The position numbers and the translations under genes are program-made. A stretch of DNA of 64,000 nucleotides, taken from NCBI RefSeq assembly GCF_026391055.1, contig NZ_JAPLET010000020.1:186001-250000 (forward strand). The letters are read 5' to 3'. Positions 26,010 to 34,881 of the stretch are shown here, piece by piece. A model generated the notes under the pieces. It saw only the letters and a list, made by a program, of their open reading frames with translations. It did not search any database and was not told where the DNA came from. Source of the DNA: Spirosoma sp. Its GTDB lineage: Bacteria; Bacteroidota; Bacteroidia; Cytophagales; Spirosomataceae. Within the stretch, counting starts at the first letter, position 1. Each line of letters begins with the position of its first letter.

Positions 26010-26576
26010 TTATTTACCAACCGTACCACGCAGTGCACGTGGGATTTCGATGCTGGCTACCGGGTTAGATGCCTCTTCAAGCATCTCGATGTTTGTCACC
26101 GGGATTTGACCAACACGGACAGATTTGCCCAGGTCAAGACCAGTTACGTCTACATCAATAAAATCAGGGATGTTTTCAACGGTACCTTTCACGCGCAGTT
26201 TACGAACGCGGGTTACCAGTTTACCACCTTTTTGTACCCCTGGAGCTGTACCTACTAACCGAACTGGAACAGCAATTTTGATTGGTTTTTTATCCGTTAC
26301 CAACAGGAAGTCGGCGTGCAGCAGCACGTCACTTACTGGGTGGAATTGTGTTTCCTGAAGAATAGCCCGGTATTCAGCACCCTCGATGTTCAGGGCTACT
26401 TCAAAAATATTGGGCGTATAAATCAAATCACGGAACAGAATAGCCGGCGCATAAAAATGCACTTGCTCTTCTCCACCATATAACACGCATGGAACATTGC
26501 CCTCGGCCCGAATCGCCTGTGATTCCGTGCGGCCGAGATTCGCTCGTTGATACCCTACAATCTCGATTTTTTTCAT
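26010..26576 (-). CDS. rplY: 50S ribosomal protein L25 (general stress CTC form)
   Basis: Binds 5S rRNA. The N-terminal L25 domain begins MKKIEIVGYQR and includes VPCVLYGGEEQVHFYA; the C-terminal TL5/CTC beta domain follows (VPVRLVGTAPGVQKGGKL, NIPDFIDVDVTGLDLGKSVRVG). 188 residues from the ATG at 26576; the frame is open upstream but the family start is clear. It follows prs on the same strand, a common pairing of the two genes. Confidence 0.95.
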   Translation of the reverse strand: MKKIEIVGYQRANLGRTESQAIRAEGNVPCVLYGGEEQVHFYAPAILFRDLIYTPNIFEVALNIEGAEYRAILQETQFHPVSDVLLHADFLLVTDKKPIKIAVPVRLVGTAPGVQKGGKLVTRVRKLRVKGTVENIPDFIDVDVTGLDLGKSVRVGQIPVTNIEMLEEASNPVASIEIPRALRGTVGK

Positions 26577-26589
26577 GATAAAATTTGAT

Positions 26590-26672
26590 TTTGACTGATA
26601 GAATGATAAAATCATTGAATGATATAGGAGGTGTTTTTTGTCTATTCTATCATTCACTAATTCTATCGTTCA
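26590..26672. repeat. AT-rich imperfect inverted repeat between prs and rplY
   Basis: GATAGAATGATA and TTGAATGATATAG on one side, CTATTCTATCATTCA and TTCTATCGTTCAA on the other, are related units of about 8-12 nt in opposite orientation. They can fold into a long imperfect hairpin within the prs-rplY transcript, overlapping the prs stop codon. Confidence 0.6.
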
Positions 26673-27611
26673 ATATTTTATAAACAGTGAACTAATAGAT
26701 TCATGGTCGCGAATGCGTCCGATGGCTTTGGCAAATAATTCGGCCACCGACAGCACTCTGATTTTTTCGTTGGTCTGCTTCAAGGGCAGCGTGTCCGCAA
26801 CTACTAATTCCTCCAACACCGAATTAGCAATATTTTCGTGGGCTTTGCCCGACATGATGGGGTGCGTACACACCGCGCGTACCGATAAAGCTCCTTTGTC
26901 CAGAATAATCTGGGCGGCTTTCGCCATGGTGCCACCTGTGTCAATCAGGTCATCCACCAGTACTACGTTAGCCCCTTCCACATCGCCAATTACCTGCATG
27001 GAGGCAATTTCATTGGCCCGTTTGCGGTGTTTGTCGCACAGGACAATATCGGCGTTGAAATGTTTGGCGAATGTACGGGCGCGGTTGGCGCCACCCACGT
27101 CCGGCGATGCTACAACCAGGTTTTCCAGATTCAGGCTCCTGATGTAAGGTACGAATACCGAGGTACCCTCCAGATGGTCGACCGGGAAGTCGAAAAAGCC
27201 CTGAATCTGTCCGGCATGGAGGTCAATGGTCATCAACCGATCGACACCCGATGCAGCCAGCATATTGGCAACCAGCTTGGCCGCAATAGATACCCTGGGC
27301 TTGTCTTTACGATCCTGCCGGGCGTATCCGAAATAAGGAATCACCACCGTTACGTAGTGAGCCGACGCACGCCGGGCGGCATCAACCATCAGCATTAGTT
27401 CCAGCAGATTATCGCCGGGAGGAGGTGTCGACTGAATGAGAAATACATCGCAGCCCCGAACGGATTCTTCAAAACTGGGTGACATTTCGCCATCACTGAA
27501 CCGCCGACAGGTATAACCGCCTAAGTCTTTGCCGTAATAATGCGCAATTTTTTCTGCCAGATATGTGGATTGACTACCAGAAAAAATCTTGACGGGGTTA
27601 AACGAAGCCAT
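26670..27611 (-). CDS. prs: Ribose-phosphate pyrophosphokinase (PRPP synthetase)
   Basis: Makes PRPP from ribose-5-phosphate and ATP for nucleotide, His and Trp synthesis. Motifs: FSDGEMSPSF, PYFGYARQDRK, the PRPP-binding loop VLVDDLIDTGGTM and MTIDLHAGQIQGFF. 313 residues from MASFNPVKIFSG. A -7 box TACCTTTG on the minus strand at 27633-27640 excludes the longer frame beginning at 27635. Co-oriented with rplY. Confidence 0.96.
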   Translation of the reverse strand: MASFNPVKIFSGSQSTYLAEKIAHYYGKDLGGYTCRRFSDGEMSPSFEESVRGCDVFLIQSTPPPGDNLLELMLMVDAARRASAHYVTVVIPYFGYARQDRKDKPRVSIAAKLVANMLAASGVDRLMTIDLHAGQIQGFFDFPVDHLEGTSVFVPYIRSLNLENLVVASPDVGGANRARTFAKHFNADIVLCDKHRKRANEIASMQVIGDVEGANVVLVDDLIDTGGTMAKAAQIILDKGALSVRAVCTHPIMSGKAHENIANSVLEELVVADTLPLKQTNEKIRVLSVAELFAKAIGRIRDHESISSLFIKY

Positions 27612-27632
27612 AAGTGCCAGACAAATTTCCCG

Positions 27633-27640
27633 CAAAGGTA
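27633..27640 (-). promoter_or_regulatory. -7 box of the prs promoter
   Basis: TACCTTTG on the minus strand is a perfect TAnnTTTG, in the context TTTTTCCGTACCTTTGC. The same extended context (CCGTACCTTCGC) occurs before maeB at 38391-38398. It sits about 22 nt before the start codon. Confidence 0.55.
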
Positions 27641-27791
27641 CGGAAAAAATGGGCCGAATTTCGGTTTGTTTTTAAGTTTCTTTAAGAATGGGTACGCTGG
27701 CAGAGTCAACAAGAGTTGACCAGTCGCTAAGAAGAACCATAAATAGGCTTTTAAAGTCCAAACAATTAAGCGAACAATGACTTAAACAAGT

Positions 27792-28967
27792 ATGGAAGTT
27801 TCCACTACTACCCTGGTAATAGATTCTATACCAAAACCGTCGGTGAACATTGATTCAAATCAGTTAACGGAGTTGCTGGCCCGGATTTATGCGGCTGCCG
27901 ACCAAACCGACGACGAAAAAAAATTTCCGGAAAAAGCGTTCCAGTGGCTTGCAAACGCCGGTTTGCTGGCTGTAACGCTGCCCGGACATCAACTCGACCA
28001 GCAACTACCCAGAACGAGCGGCCTATTGCAGTTATTGAAGCGAATTGGTGCGGCTAATCTGTCGGTTGGACGGGTGTATGAAGGGCATATCAATGCCTTG
28101 AGTCTGGTTCAGCATTACGGTACATCAACGCAAAAAAAAACATGGTTTGCCGATGCAAATCAATATAACCGCTTGTTCAGCGTCTGGAATACGCAGGCTA
28201 ACGACGGGGTGAAAATTCACTTTATCGGCAATGGCCGTTACCGATTGGAAGGGTCTAAAACCTTTTGCTCCGGGGCAGGGCGCATCCAGCGTCCACTCGT
28301 AACGGGACAGTTGGTAGGCGCGCCGAACGAAGGCTGGCAGATGTGCATAATTCCGACGGAGAGTGTACCGGAAATTCCGCAGGATGACCGATTCTGGCAG
28401 CCATTGGGGATGCGGGCTTCCATTAGTTATAAGCTGGACTTTACCGGGGTTGAACTCGATGAGGAGGATCTGCTGGGGAAGCCCGATGACTATTATCGGC
28501 AACCGTATTTTAGCGGGGGAGCGATCCGGTTTGCAGCCGTTCAACTGGGTGGGGCAGAGGCTTTGTTTGATGCAACACGTTCGTTTCTGGCATCGATGGG
28601 CCGTACAGATGATGCGTTTCAACGGATGCGTCTGGCCGAAATGGCCTGCCTGATTGAATCGGGGAATCAATGGCTCAACACCGCCGGTATGAAAACCGAT
28701 GAATGGCAGGCCAGTGGAACCAACGCTGATAAACTAGTTGCCTACGCAAACATGACCCGGACGAGTATTGAAGAAATCTGTCTGCGGATGATGCCTCTTG
28801 CCGAACGCTCGGTAGGTGCCCGTGGGCTGATGCGCCCGCTGCCCTTCGAGCGAATTCACCGCGACCTGACGTTTTACCTCCGGCAACCCGCACCCGATGC
28901 CACCCTGATTGATATTGGTCGATTTGTTCTTGATAATCACGCAAATGCACATGAACTCTGGGATTGA
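27792..28967 (+). CDS. Acyl-CoA dehydrogenase-like flavoprotein
   Basis: 391 residues with the three-part acyl-CoA dehydrogenase fold: N-terminal helices, beta barrel (about 125-230, GSKTFCSGAGRI, PLGMRASISYKLDF) and C-terminal four-helix domain. The region where true dehydrogenases carry the catalytic glutamate near a YEG motif reads FYLRQPAPDATLIDIGR here, so the usual base appears absent; it may be an oxidase, a monooxygenase, or act on a carrier-bound substrate. It overlaps the PIG-L deacetylase gene by 17 bp and begins a three-gene operon with a methyltransferase. The product of the pathway is unknown. Confidence 0.85.
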   Translation: MEVSTTTLVIDSIPKPSVNIDSNQLTELLARIYAAADQTDDEKKFPEKAFQWLANAGLLAVTLPGHQLDQQLPRTSGLLQLLKRIGAANLSVGRVYEGHINALSLVQHYGTSTQKKTWFADANQYNRLFSVWNTQANDGVKIHFIGNGRYRLEGSKTFCSGAGRIQRPLVTGQLVGAPNEGWQMCIIPTESVPEIPQDDRFWQPLGMRASISYKLDFTGVELDEEDLLGKPDDYYRQPYFSGGAIRFAAVQLGGAEALFDATRSFLASMGRTDDAFQRMRLAEMACLIESGNQWLNTAGMKTDEWQASGTNADKLVAYANMTRTSIEEICLRMMPLAERSVGARGLMRPLPFERIHRDLTFYLRQPAPDATLIDIGRFVLDNHANAHELWD

Positions 28968-29745
28968 TAAAGCACATATTCTGGACGAATTAGCCCGTAC
29001 GGCAGAACTCAATACCTTTGGCAATACATTGGTAATGGCCCCCCATCCGGATGACGAATCACTGGGTTGCGGGGGAACGATTGCCCAATTATGCCAACGG
29101 GGATACGCCGTACATGTGTTGTTTATCAGTGACGGTACCATGTCGCATCCCAAATCAATGAGCTACCCGGCCGATCGGCTCCGGCAAGTGCGCGAACAGG
29201 AAGCACTGGAAGCCCTGGCTATTTTGGGGGTGCCGCGTGAAAACGTCATTTTCATGCGACAAAAAGATACGCAGGTGGCCATGCCCGATAGTCTTTGTTT
29301 CAGTAATGCGGTCGACTGTATTCATGACCTGTTGCTGATTTACCAGCCAACAACAGTGCTCGTTCCCTGGCGACGTGACCCTCACCGTGACCACCGGGCG
29401 ACCTGGTATCAACTGGCGGCCGCTGTTGACAAACTTGAGCGCAAGCCTCGCGTGCTCGAGTACCTCATCTGGTTGTGGGAACTGGGTACGGAGCAGGATA
29501 TGCCGGAAAAAAATGAAATGCTGGCTTGGCGTGTTCCAATCGAATCGGTAATGGACCTGCGGAATCAGGCTATTTCGGCTCATCGCTCGCAGGTAAGTCG
29601 GATGATTAATGATGACCCAACTGCTTTTTATCTGTCTCCCGAGTTGCTGGAGCATTTTAAAGAGCCAAGAGAATTATTTCTGGAAGAACCTAAACGCCAA
29701 CTGCACTATGCCAGTGTCCAGCCTGAATACCAGGTATTTCGATGA
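28951..29745 (+). CDS. PIG-L family N-deacetylase
   Basis: Zinc-dependent LmbE/PIG-L fold that removes N-acetyl groups from amino sugars or their conjugates. Zinc and catalytic motifs: MAPHPDDESLGCGG near the N-terminus and RRDPHRDHRATW later. 264 residues from the ATG at 28951 (an ATG at 28945 is also in frame). It overlaps the flavoprotein gene upstream by 17 bp and the methyltransferase downstream by 38 bp, so the three are translationally coupled. A free amine made here could be the substrate of the methyltransferase. No signal peptide. Confidence 0.92.
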   Translation: MNSGIDKAHILDELARTAELNTFGNTLVMAPHPDDESLGCGGTIAQLCQRGYAVHVLFISDGTMSHPKSMSYPADRLRQVREQEALEALAILGVPRENVIFMRQKDTQVAMPDSLCFSNAVDCIHDLLLIYQPTTVLVPWRRDPHRDHRATWYQLAAAVDKLERKPRVLEYLIWLWELGTEQDMPEKNEMLAWRVPIESVMDLRNQAISAHRSQVSRMINDDPTAFYLSPELLEHFKEPRELFLEEPKRQLHYASVQPEYQVFR

Positions 29746-30295
29746 TGTCTACCGAGCCAGTAATGACCCCTGGTCTTTTGAAACCAGCCCATACGAACGG
29801 GCGAAATACGAGGCCACGCTGGCGGCATTGCCCCGTGAACATTATACAAATGCCTTTGAAATAGGGTGCTCGATAGGCGTACTCAGTCAACTGCTGGCAA
29901 GCCGGTGTGATGCTCTGTTAGCGGTCGACGCCAGTGAACTCCCTTTAAAAACAGCCCGTGCCCGACTGGAACCTTACACGCATGTGACCGTCCGGCAAAT
30001 GAGCATACCGAATGAGTTTCCAGAAGGACAATTTGATTTAATCCTGCTTTCGGAAGTAGGGTATTATCTGGCAGTGCAAGATCTGCAACGGGCTCGCCGG
30101 AAAATGATCGACCAGTTGACGAAGGACGGCCACTTGTTATTGGTTCACTGGACGCCGGTTGTTCATGATTATCCGCTGACGGGTGATCAGGTTCACGAAA
30201 CGTTTATGGAAATGTCGGGTCCTGATAAACCACTAAAGCACCTGCTAGGCCAGCGTGAGGAAACGTATCGACTCGATTTGTTCCAAAAGATTTGA
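29708..30295 (+). CDS. NodS-like SAM-dependent methyltransferase
   Basis: 195 residues from MPVSSLNTRYFDDVYRASND (ATG at 29708), class I methyltransferase. SAM motif AFEIGCSIGVLSQLLA, acidic motif LLAVDASELPL and post-motif FDLILLSEVGYYL are visible. The opening segment YFDDVYRASNDPWSFETSPYE is characteristic of the NodS family, which N-methylates deacetylated chitooligosaccharides in rhizobia. The overlap with the PIG-L gene supports a deacetylation then N-methylation order; this is inference by analogy. It converges on a GT2 gene across a REP-like palindrome. Confidence 0.88.
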   Translation: MPVSSLNTRYFDDVYRASNDPWSFETSPYERAKYEATLAALPREHYTNAFEIGCSIGVLSQLLASRCDALLAVDASELPLKTARARLEPYTHVTVRQMSIPNEFPEGQFDLILLSEVGYYLAVQDLQRARRKMIDQLTKDGHLLLVHWTPVVHDYPLTGDQVHETFMEMSGPDKPLKHLLGQREETYRLDLFQKI

Positions 30296-30338
30296 GGTCG
30301 AATTAAACCAAGTCTTACCTGAATTGAGTGATTAAGTT

Positions 30339-30402
30339 GTATCTACGGGCTTCAGCCCGTTTGTAGCAGTAGTCCGAATTACGGGCTGAAGCCCGTAGGT
30401 AC
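30339..30402. repeat. REP-like double palindrome ACGGGCTTCAGCCCGT
   Basis: The 16-mer ACGGGCTTCAGCCCGT (30345-30360) and its complement ACGGGCTGAAGCCCGT (30381-30396) form a 22-bp stem with one wobble (30339-30360 with 30381-30402) around a 20-nt loop; each arm is itself nearly palindromic. It lies between convergent genes. This is the form of REP/BIME elements. Confidence 0.8.
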
Positions 30403-30447
30403 ATAACCTAAGTCGCTTACCCTTTAGTAGACTTAATTACTACGGTG

Positions 30448-31602
30448 TCAGGAGGCCAGATAAGCGCGCAGATCCTGAATAGCTTTTGTTATTAAAACGG
30501 GTTGCCAATGGGTTGCCCAAGCCCCCATTAGCATCTTCTCTTCAACTTTTTCCCATAGGGACCCAAAGAAGCTGTTCTGCCTGATTTCCGCGGCCAGCCA
30601 GTCGAAGTCGATCAGTAATTCGTTGGCAATTCGTTGTAGTAAAGGGAGTTGAATCGATTGCGTTCGCTGTTGCCAGCATAGCCGTAGCTGCTGGCGGTTA
30701 CGAAGCTGGGTGATGACTGCCTCGGCGGGCTGGGCTAACTGACATTGGTTGCTTTCTGTCATGGTCGACCAGTACCGTAGCTGCTCCGAAAAACCAACGG
30801 CCACTCGGCCCTGCGTTCGGGTGGAGGTGTATACTTTAACGAGGGGGCTTTTCCGAACTTTGGCATCCATCCGAATCAACGCCCGATAAAAGGCTTCGTC
30901 TTCCAGAAAAGGTTTTTCCGGCAGTCGGCCCACCCGATCATACATCCGGCAAGTAACCGCAATGCTGGCTCCGAAATGCTGGAAATGCCGGGGCCAGGGG
31001 TCGTGTAAACTAGGATCGAACTGGGCTTCGGCCTTGGCCACTAAGGTACGGTACATAACGTCGCGCAGATGGTACAGCCGTACCTGACTCCGATCGGGGT
31101 GGGTAAGAATACGCCCGCCAACGGCATCATTGCCATTCGCAATTTCAACCATAATACTATGCACCCACTGACCGTCGACAATCGTGTCGCCATCGGTTGA
31201 TGCGATAATACCGTTTGGCTGGCCGCTGCTGGTTAACCGCCGGTAGGCTTCATCCATAAGCAATCGCCTTACTGTACCAATATTTGCTTTGGCCGGTTGT
31301 AAATGGACCTGAGCGATGTGAAGAGAAAATTCAGGGTACTGATCCTGATACCGGATGGCGATCTCGTGTGAACTGTCGGTACAATTGTTGGCCAGTAAGA
31401 GCACTTCGTAGCAAGCCGGATCAAGCGGCATGTTATTGGCACCGTACTGTTTGCGCAGCGCATCGAGTGTGTCGGCTAAATGGTGCGCTTCATTCCGTAC
31501 CGGTACAATGACACTTACTTGCAGCGTTGATGAGGGCGATGTCTTACTGAATAAGAACTGGTTGCCAGTCGTGCCGTTAATCTCCGTTGGATACGTTTGC
31601 AT
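30448..31602 (-). CDS. Family 2 glycosyltransferase
   Basis: 384 residues. GT-A fold with SVIVPVRNEAHHLADTL (about 30-46), the metal-binding acidic motif STDGD and a later LPEKPFLEDEAFYRAL resembling the ED(D/E) catalytic region. It transfers a nucleotide-activated sugar in the cytoplasm; no membrane helices are seen, so it is not a NodC-like processive synthase. It faces the flavoprotein/deacetylase/methyltransferase operon and is followed by PAP2 phosphatase and sugar isomerase genes, so it may act in the same pathway. Confidence 0.85.
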   Translation of the reverse strand: MQTYPTEINGTTGNQFLFSKTSPSSTLQVSVIVPVRNEAHHLADTLDALRKQYGANNMPLDPACYEVLLLANNCTDSSHEIAIRYQDQYPEFSLHIAQVHLQPAKANIGTVRRLLMDEAYRRLTSSGQPNGIIASTDGDTIVDGQWVHSIMVEIANGNDAVGGRILTHPDRSQVRLYHLRDVMYRTLVAKAEAQFDPSLHDPWPRHFQHFGASIAVTCRMYDRVGRLPEKPFLEDEAFYRALIRMDAKVRKSPLVKVYTSTRTQGRVAVGFSEQLRYWSTMTESNQCQLAQPAEAVITQLRNRQQLRLCWQQRTQSIQLPLLQRIANELLIDFDWLAAEIRQNSFFGSLWEKVEEKMLMGAWATHWQPVLITKAIQDLRAYLAS

Positions 31603-31715
31603 AGAACTACTCGTGGGGTCCGTATGCGAATATTTTTTTCGGACACGTCGTAGTTTTCAACCATATGTTCGCCGGATTGTTAGGGACCGCACAGGAAGTT
31701 ATTCTCGAAAAGAGA

Positions 31716-32291
31716 TCAAGCTATTTTACGGCTTCCGAACCGATCCTGCCATTTTCTAAGACCTGTTACACTGATGGCGGCTGCCAGTACGCCAACGCCG
31801 GTGCCAGCCAGAACATCGAGCGGGTAGTGAGCGGCTACGTAAATCCGGCTGTAAGAAACGACGGCAGCCCATAAAAATCCCCACCGAAGCCAGGTATGTG
31901 CTTTTCCTAACATCAGCCAAAGGCTGGTTGCCAGCGCAAACGTGGTTGATGCGTGCGACGAGCAGAAACCGTACTGCCCGCCACACTCAAGCACCGGATG
32001 AATGAGTTTTTGAAGAGATAGCTCATGGCAGGGCCGCAACCGATGGGTTAGGGGCTTAATTATCGAAGACGCCACCTGATCGGCCAGGGCAACTGACACG
32101 ATAATGGTTAAAATGAATCCAACCGCCTGCCTGCGATACTGATAAATCAGCCAGCCGATCAGTAGCGCATAAAACGGAATCCAGCTGTTTCGCTCCGTAA
32201 CCCAGATCATGATTGGATCGAGCCAGGGCAGATAACGGCCATTCAGCCAGAGAAAGAACCGGATGTCCAGTTGATTAAGTGTCTCAATCAT
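31716..32291 (-). CDS. PAP2-family membrane phosphatase
   Basis: 191 residues with about five membrane helices and the three acid-phosphatase motifs: KPLTHRLRP (KxxxxxxRP), CSSHASTT (a variant of PSGH with the catalytic His) and SRIYVAAHYPLD (SRxxxxxHxxxD). It dephosphorylates lipid phosphates such as undecaprenyl pyrophosphate or phosphatidate at the membrane. It starts 3 bp after the stop of the isomerase gene, so the two are one operon. Substrate not shown. Confidence 0.9.
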   Translation of the reverse strand: MIETLNQLDIRFFLWLNGRYLPWLDPIMIWVTERNSWIPFYALLIGWLIYQYRRQAVGFILTIIVSVALADQVASSIIKPLTHRLRPCHELSLQKLIHPVLECGGQYGFCSSHASTTFALATSLWLMLGKAHTWLRWGFLWAAVVSYSRIYVAAHYPLDVLAGTGVGVLAAAISVTGLRKWQDRFGSRKIA

Positions 32292-32294
32292 GAA

Positions 32295-33209
32295 TTACAG
32301 TACCAGAAACTGACGTAGGTAATTTCGGGCGGTCAGGATGGCAGTTTTCACATCTTCCGGATGACCTTCGTACGCCTTATCTTCCACCTCGATACAAACC
32401 GGCCCCCGGTAACGAACGTCGGTCAGGGCAGCAAAAAAGTCACGCCAGCGAACGTCGCCCAAGCCGGGCAGTTTGGGCGAGTGGTATTCCAGGGGATTGG
32501 CCATAATGCCCACCCGGTTCAATTTGTCGCGGTACAGTTTTACGTCTTTCAGATGGATATGGTGCAGGCGGTCGCGATAGTCGTAAATGGGTTTTACTTC
32601 GTCCATCATCTGCCAGATCAGGTGGCTTGGGTCGTAGTTAAGGCCCAGCGCCCGCGAGGGGATAATCTCGAACATCCGGTCCCAGATGGCTGGCGTCGTC
32701 GCGAGGTTTTTGCCGCCCGGCCACTCATCGTCCGTAAACCACATCGGGCAGTTTTCGATGCCGATTTTGACGTTACAGGCTTCCGCTTCTTTCACAATAG
32801 CGGGCCAGTACTCGGCGTATAGTTTAAGGTTATCGGTAATACTCAGCGATGGATTCCGGCCGATGAACGTATTGACCACCGGTACTCCAAGCCGGGCAGC
32901 CGCCCGAATGATTTTTTTGATATGTTCCCGGTAAAACTCGGCCTGTTCCGGGTTTGGGTCGAGCGGGTTAGGATAATAACCCAGTCCTGAAATCGACACC
33001 TGATACTGGCGGGTCAGCGCATGAATCTGGTCGACATCGAGGTTGTCGACGTCGATATGCGTTACCCCGGCATACCGACGTGCATCGGCATTGCCGGATG
33101 GCCAGCACATTAGTTCAACGCATTTAAACTGATGTTCCGAAGCAAATTTTAATACGCTGTTGAGATCATAATCGGCCAGAATAGCCGAAACAAAGCCAAG
33201 GTTAAGCAT
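32295..33209 (-). CDS. Sugar phosphate isomerase/epimerase (AP endonuclease 2-like TIM barrel)
   Basis: 304 residues, xylose-isomerase-like TIM barrel. Metal-binding carboxylates and histidines can be seen in GIENCPMWFTDDEW, NYDPSHLIWQ, HHIHLKDVK and CIEVEDKAYEG, the standard set of the family. It is cytoplasmic (no signal peptide). Related enzymes act on inososes, keto-sugars or sugar phosphates; the substrate cannot be told. Operon with the PAP2 phosphatase gene. Confidence 0.88.
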   Translation of the reverse strand: MLNLGFVSAILADYDLNSVLKFASEHQFKCVELMCWPSGNADARRYAGVTHIDVDNLDVDQIHALTRQYQVSISGLGYYPNPLDPNPEQAEFYREHIKKIIRAAARLGVPVVNTFIGRNPSLSITDNLKLYAEYWPAIVKEAEACNVKIGIENCPMWFTDDEWPGGKNLATTPAIWDRMFEIIPSRALGLNYDPSHLIWQMMDEVKPIYDYRDRLHHIHLKDVKLYRDKLNRVGIMANPLEYHSPKLPGLGDVRWRDFFAALTDVRYRGPVCIEVEDKAYEGHPEDVKTAILTARNYLRQFLVL

Positions 33210-33348
33210 GGAATACTGTATGGTTTAAGGTACTAACCGGTTCATCGGGAAATGGCGGGCTAAGTTAAGCGATTGTCGTGTACAGGCTATAGGAAGGCGC
33301 TAAATAACACGGCGTGTACTGGTTTTTCTACCGCTTAATGGGTTGATT

Positions 33349-33379
33349 TTTAAACAATTGTCCAGAGATTATATCTTTG
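33349..33379 (+). promoter_or_regulatory. Promoter of the membrane protein gene at 33408
   Basis: TTTA (33349-33352), 19 nt, then TATCTTTG (33372-33379), a perfect TAnnTTTG. The start codon is 28 nt downstream. Confidence 0.55.
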
Positions 33380-33407
33380 AATTACCACACTAAACAAGTT
33401 AGCTGCC

Positions 33408-34451
33408 ATGCACATTAACATCTCTACACTGCTCGATGTTGCCATTGGGCTCATTTTCATCTTTTTCGTTTTCAGTATTTTTGTTTCGGGGATTGTTGAA
33501 TTGATCAACAGTCTGATTGAGCAACGGGCGAAGCTGCTCCGCATCGCGCTGGATAAATTACTGGGGCAAGCCCTGGCAAACGATTTTTTTGACCATCAGC
33601 TTACAAAAATAAAGCAACAGCGGTTTGCCGGTTTCCTTAAGCCCATCAACTACCTCTCGGCCGAGTCGTTTTCAACGGTGCTGATTGACTTATTAACTCG
33701 CTCGGCCGGGCCAGTGCCGTCAGGACTAAAGCCTACAGAAGCGACATTTGACAGGATAAAACAATTCAGCAGCCAACCTGATGCCGAAAAATTTAAGACT
33801 GTCATTGACTTAATCGAACCCATACTGGCCAAATCCAACAACTTTCAGATGTTCAAATCGGAGCTGGAAAAATGGTATAACGGATATATGGAGCAAGTAT
33901 CGGGCTGGTTTAAGCGCTACGCACAGGGGGTGGTATGGGGTGTTTCTATCGCCGTAACCCTAGTGCTGAATGTCGACACCATTCACCTCACCAATCAGCT
34001 TTTCAACGACAACGGTCTGCGGGATCGGTTAGTAGAGGCCGCCGTGAAAACGACGTCGGATGGAGGGGCATCCTTCAAAAAAGATGCTGCTTTTGTAAGC
34101 CATCTTGCCCGGTATGACTCCAGTCTCGTTAAGAAAGACTCGCTCGACAGCAGGAAGATTCAGATTAAACCATCGCTGACGAGTGCTGATAGCCTTGTGG
34201 TGCAGGCGGTCTATGTCGATTTTGTGAAAAGTCGGGTAGCCGATCTTAAGTTGCCGGTAGGCTGGGTACTTACCGGTAAACAAGGCCCCTGGTTACCGGG
34301 GCAGGATCATCTCGTCGCGTTGTTAGGCTGGGTGCTAACGGTTGCTGCCCTTTCGTTTGGGGCTCCCTTCTGGTTCGATCTGTTGCTCAAGCTGGTCAAT
34401 ATCCGCAATACGGCCCGTCGCCCGACCGGTAATGCCAATTCGACGAAGTAA
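33408..34451 (+). CDS. Integral membrane protein, unknown
   Basis: 347 residues. Membrane segments at about 8-30 (DVAIGLIFIFFVFSIFVSGIV), 172-190 (VVWGVSIAVTLVLNV) and 302-330 (LVALLGWVLTVAALSFGAPFWFDLLLKLV). A cytoplasmic-looking helical stretch with many charged residues lies between the first two, and an extracytoplasmic region between the last two. I recall similar proteins annotated only as hypothetical in many phyla; the function is not known to me. Monocistronic, with its own promoter and a terminator. Confidence 0.7.
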   Translation: MHINISTLLDVAIGLIFIFFVFSIFVSGIVELINSLIEQRAKLLRIALDKLLGQALANDFFDHQLTKIKQQRFAGFLKPINYLSAESFSTVLIDLLTRSAGPVPSGLKPTEATFDRIKQFSSQPDAEKFKTVIDLIEPILAKSNNFQMFKSELEKWYNGYMEQVSGWFKRYAQGVVWGVSIAVTLVLNVDTIHLTNQLFNDNGLRDRLVEAAVKTTSDGGASFKKDAAFVSHLARYDSSLVKKDSLDSRKIQIKPSLTSADSLVVQAVYVDFVKSRVADLKLPVGWVLTGKQGPWLPGQDHLVALLGWVLTVAALSFGAPFWFDLLLKLVNIRNTARRPTGNANSTK

Positions 34452-34472
34452 TCGGTTCAGATAAAGTACTGA

Positions 34473-34505
34473 AAAAAAGAGGTGTCCGTCATGCACCTCT
34501 TTTTT
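34473..34505. terminator. Bidirectional terminator
   Basis: Stem AAAAAAGAGGTG/CACCTCTTTTTT (34473-34484, 34494-34505), loop 9 nt, A and T runs on both flanks; serves the membrane protein gene and the convergent LuxR-type gene. Confidence 0.9.
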
Positions 34506-34533
34506 GGTAAATCTATTTTTAAAATAGTCGATA

Positions 34534-34767
34534 TCAGGGGGTTACCAGTCCGGTTCGTACAGCCCAGAGCGCCAGTCCAACCCTGCTTTTTACACTGAAT
34601 CGTTCGAAAAGCGTTTCACGATACCCATCTACCGTACGGGGACTGACGCACATTTGGTCAGCAATTTGAACGTACGTTAATTCGGAGCAGGCCAGTTGTA
34701 AAAAATGACGTTCGCGCGGGTTCAGTTGAACCGGGTTCAGGTTATAAGCAGGGCGTTGGTTAGTCAT
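34534..34767 (-). CDS. Stand-alone LuxR-type helix-turn-helix protein
   Basis: 77 residues made almost entirely of a GerE/LuxR DNA-binding domain: LNPRERHFLQLACSELTYVQIADQMCVSPRTVDGYRETLFERF with the SPRTVDGYR recognition helix. There is no receiver or ligand domain, so activity cannot be controlled by phosphorylation in cis. It may be a small regulator like GerE or a fragment of a larger response regulator. Target genes unknown. Confidence 0.85.
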   Translation of the reverse strand: MTNQRPAYNLNPVQLNPRERHFLQLACSELTYVQIADQMCVSPRTVDGYRETLFERFSVKSRVGLALWAVRTGLVTP

Positions 34768-34881
34768 GATTTCAGGATATGGAGAGTTGGAGTGTTCACT
34801 TCGGTAGATAACGGTGAAAATAAACAGCGCCTACGCTTTTTCCTAAATCATCTGTGTTAACGGTAGTTTTCTATTAACCAG

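Noticed and set aside
34534-34767. Quorum-sensing LuxR receptor
   Set aside because: Only the helix-turn-helix is present; there is no autoinducer-binding domain and no LuxI gene nearby.
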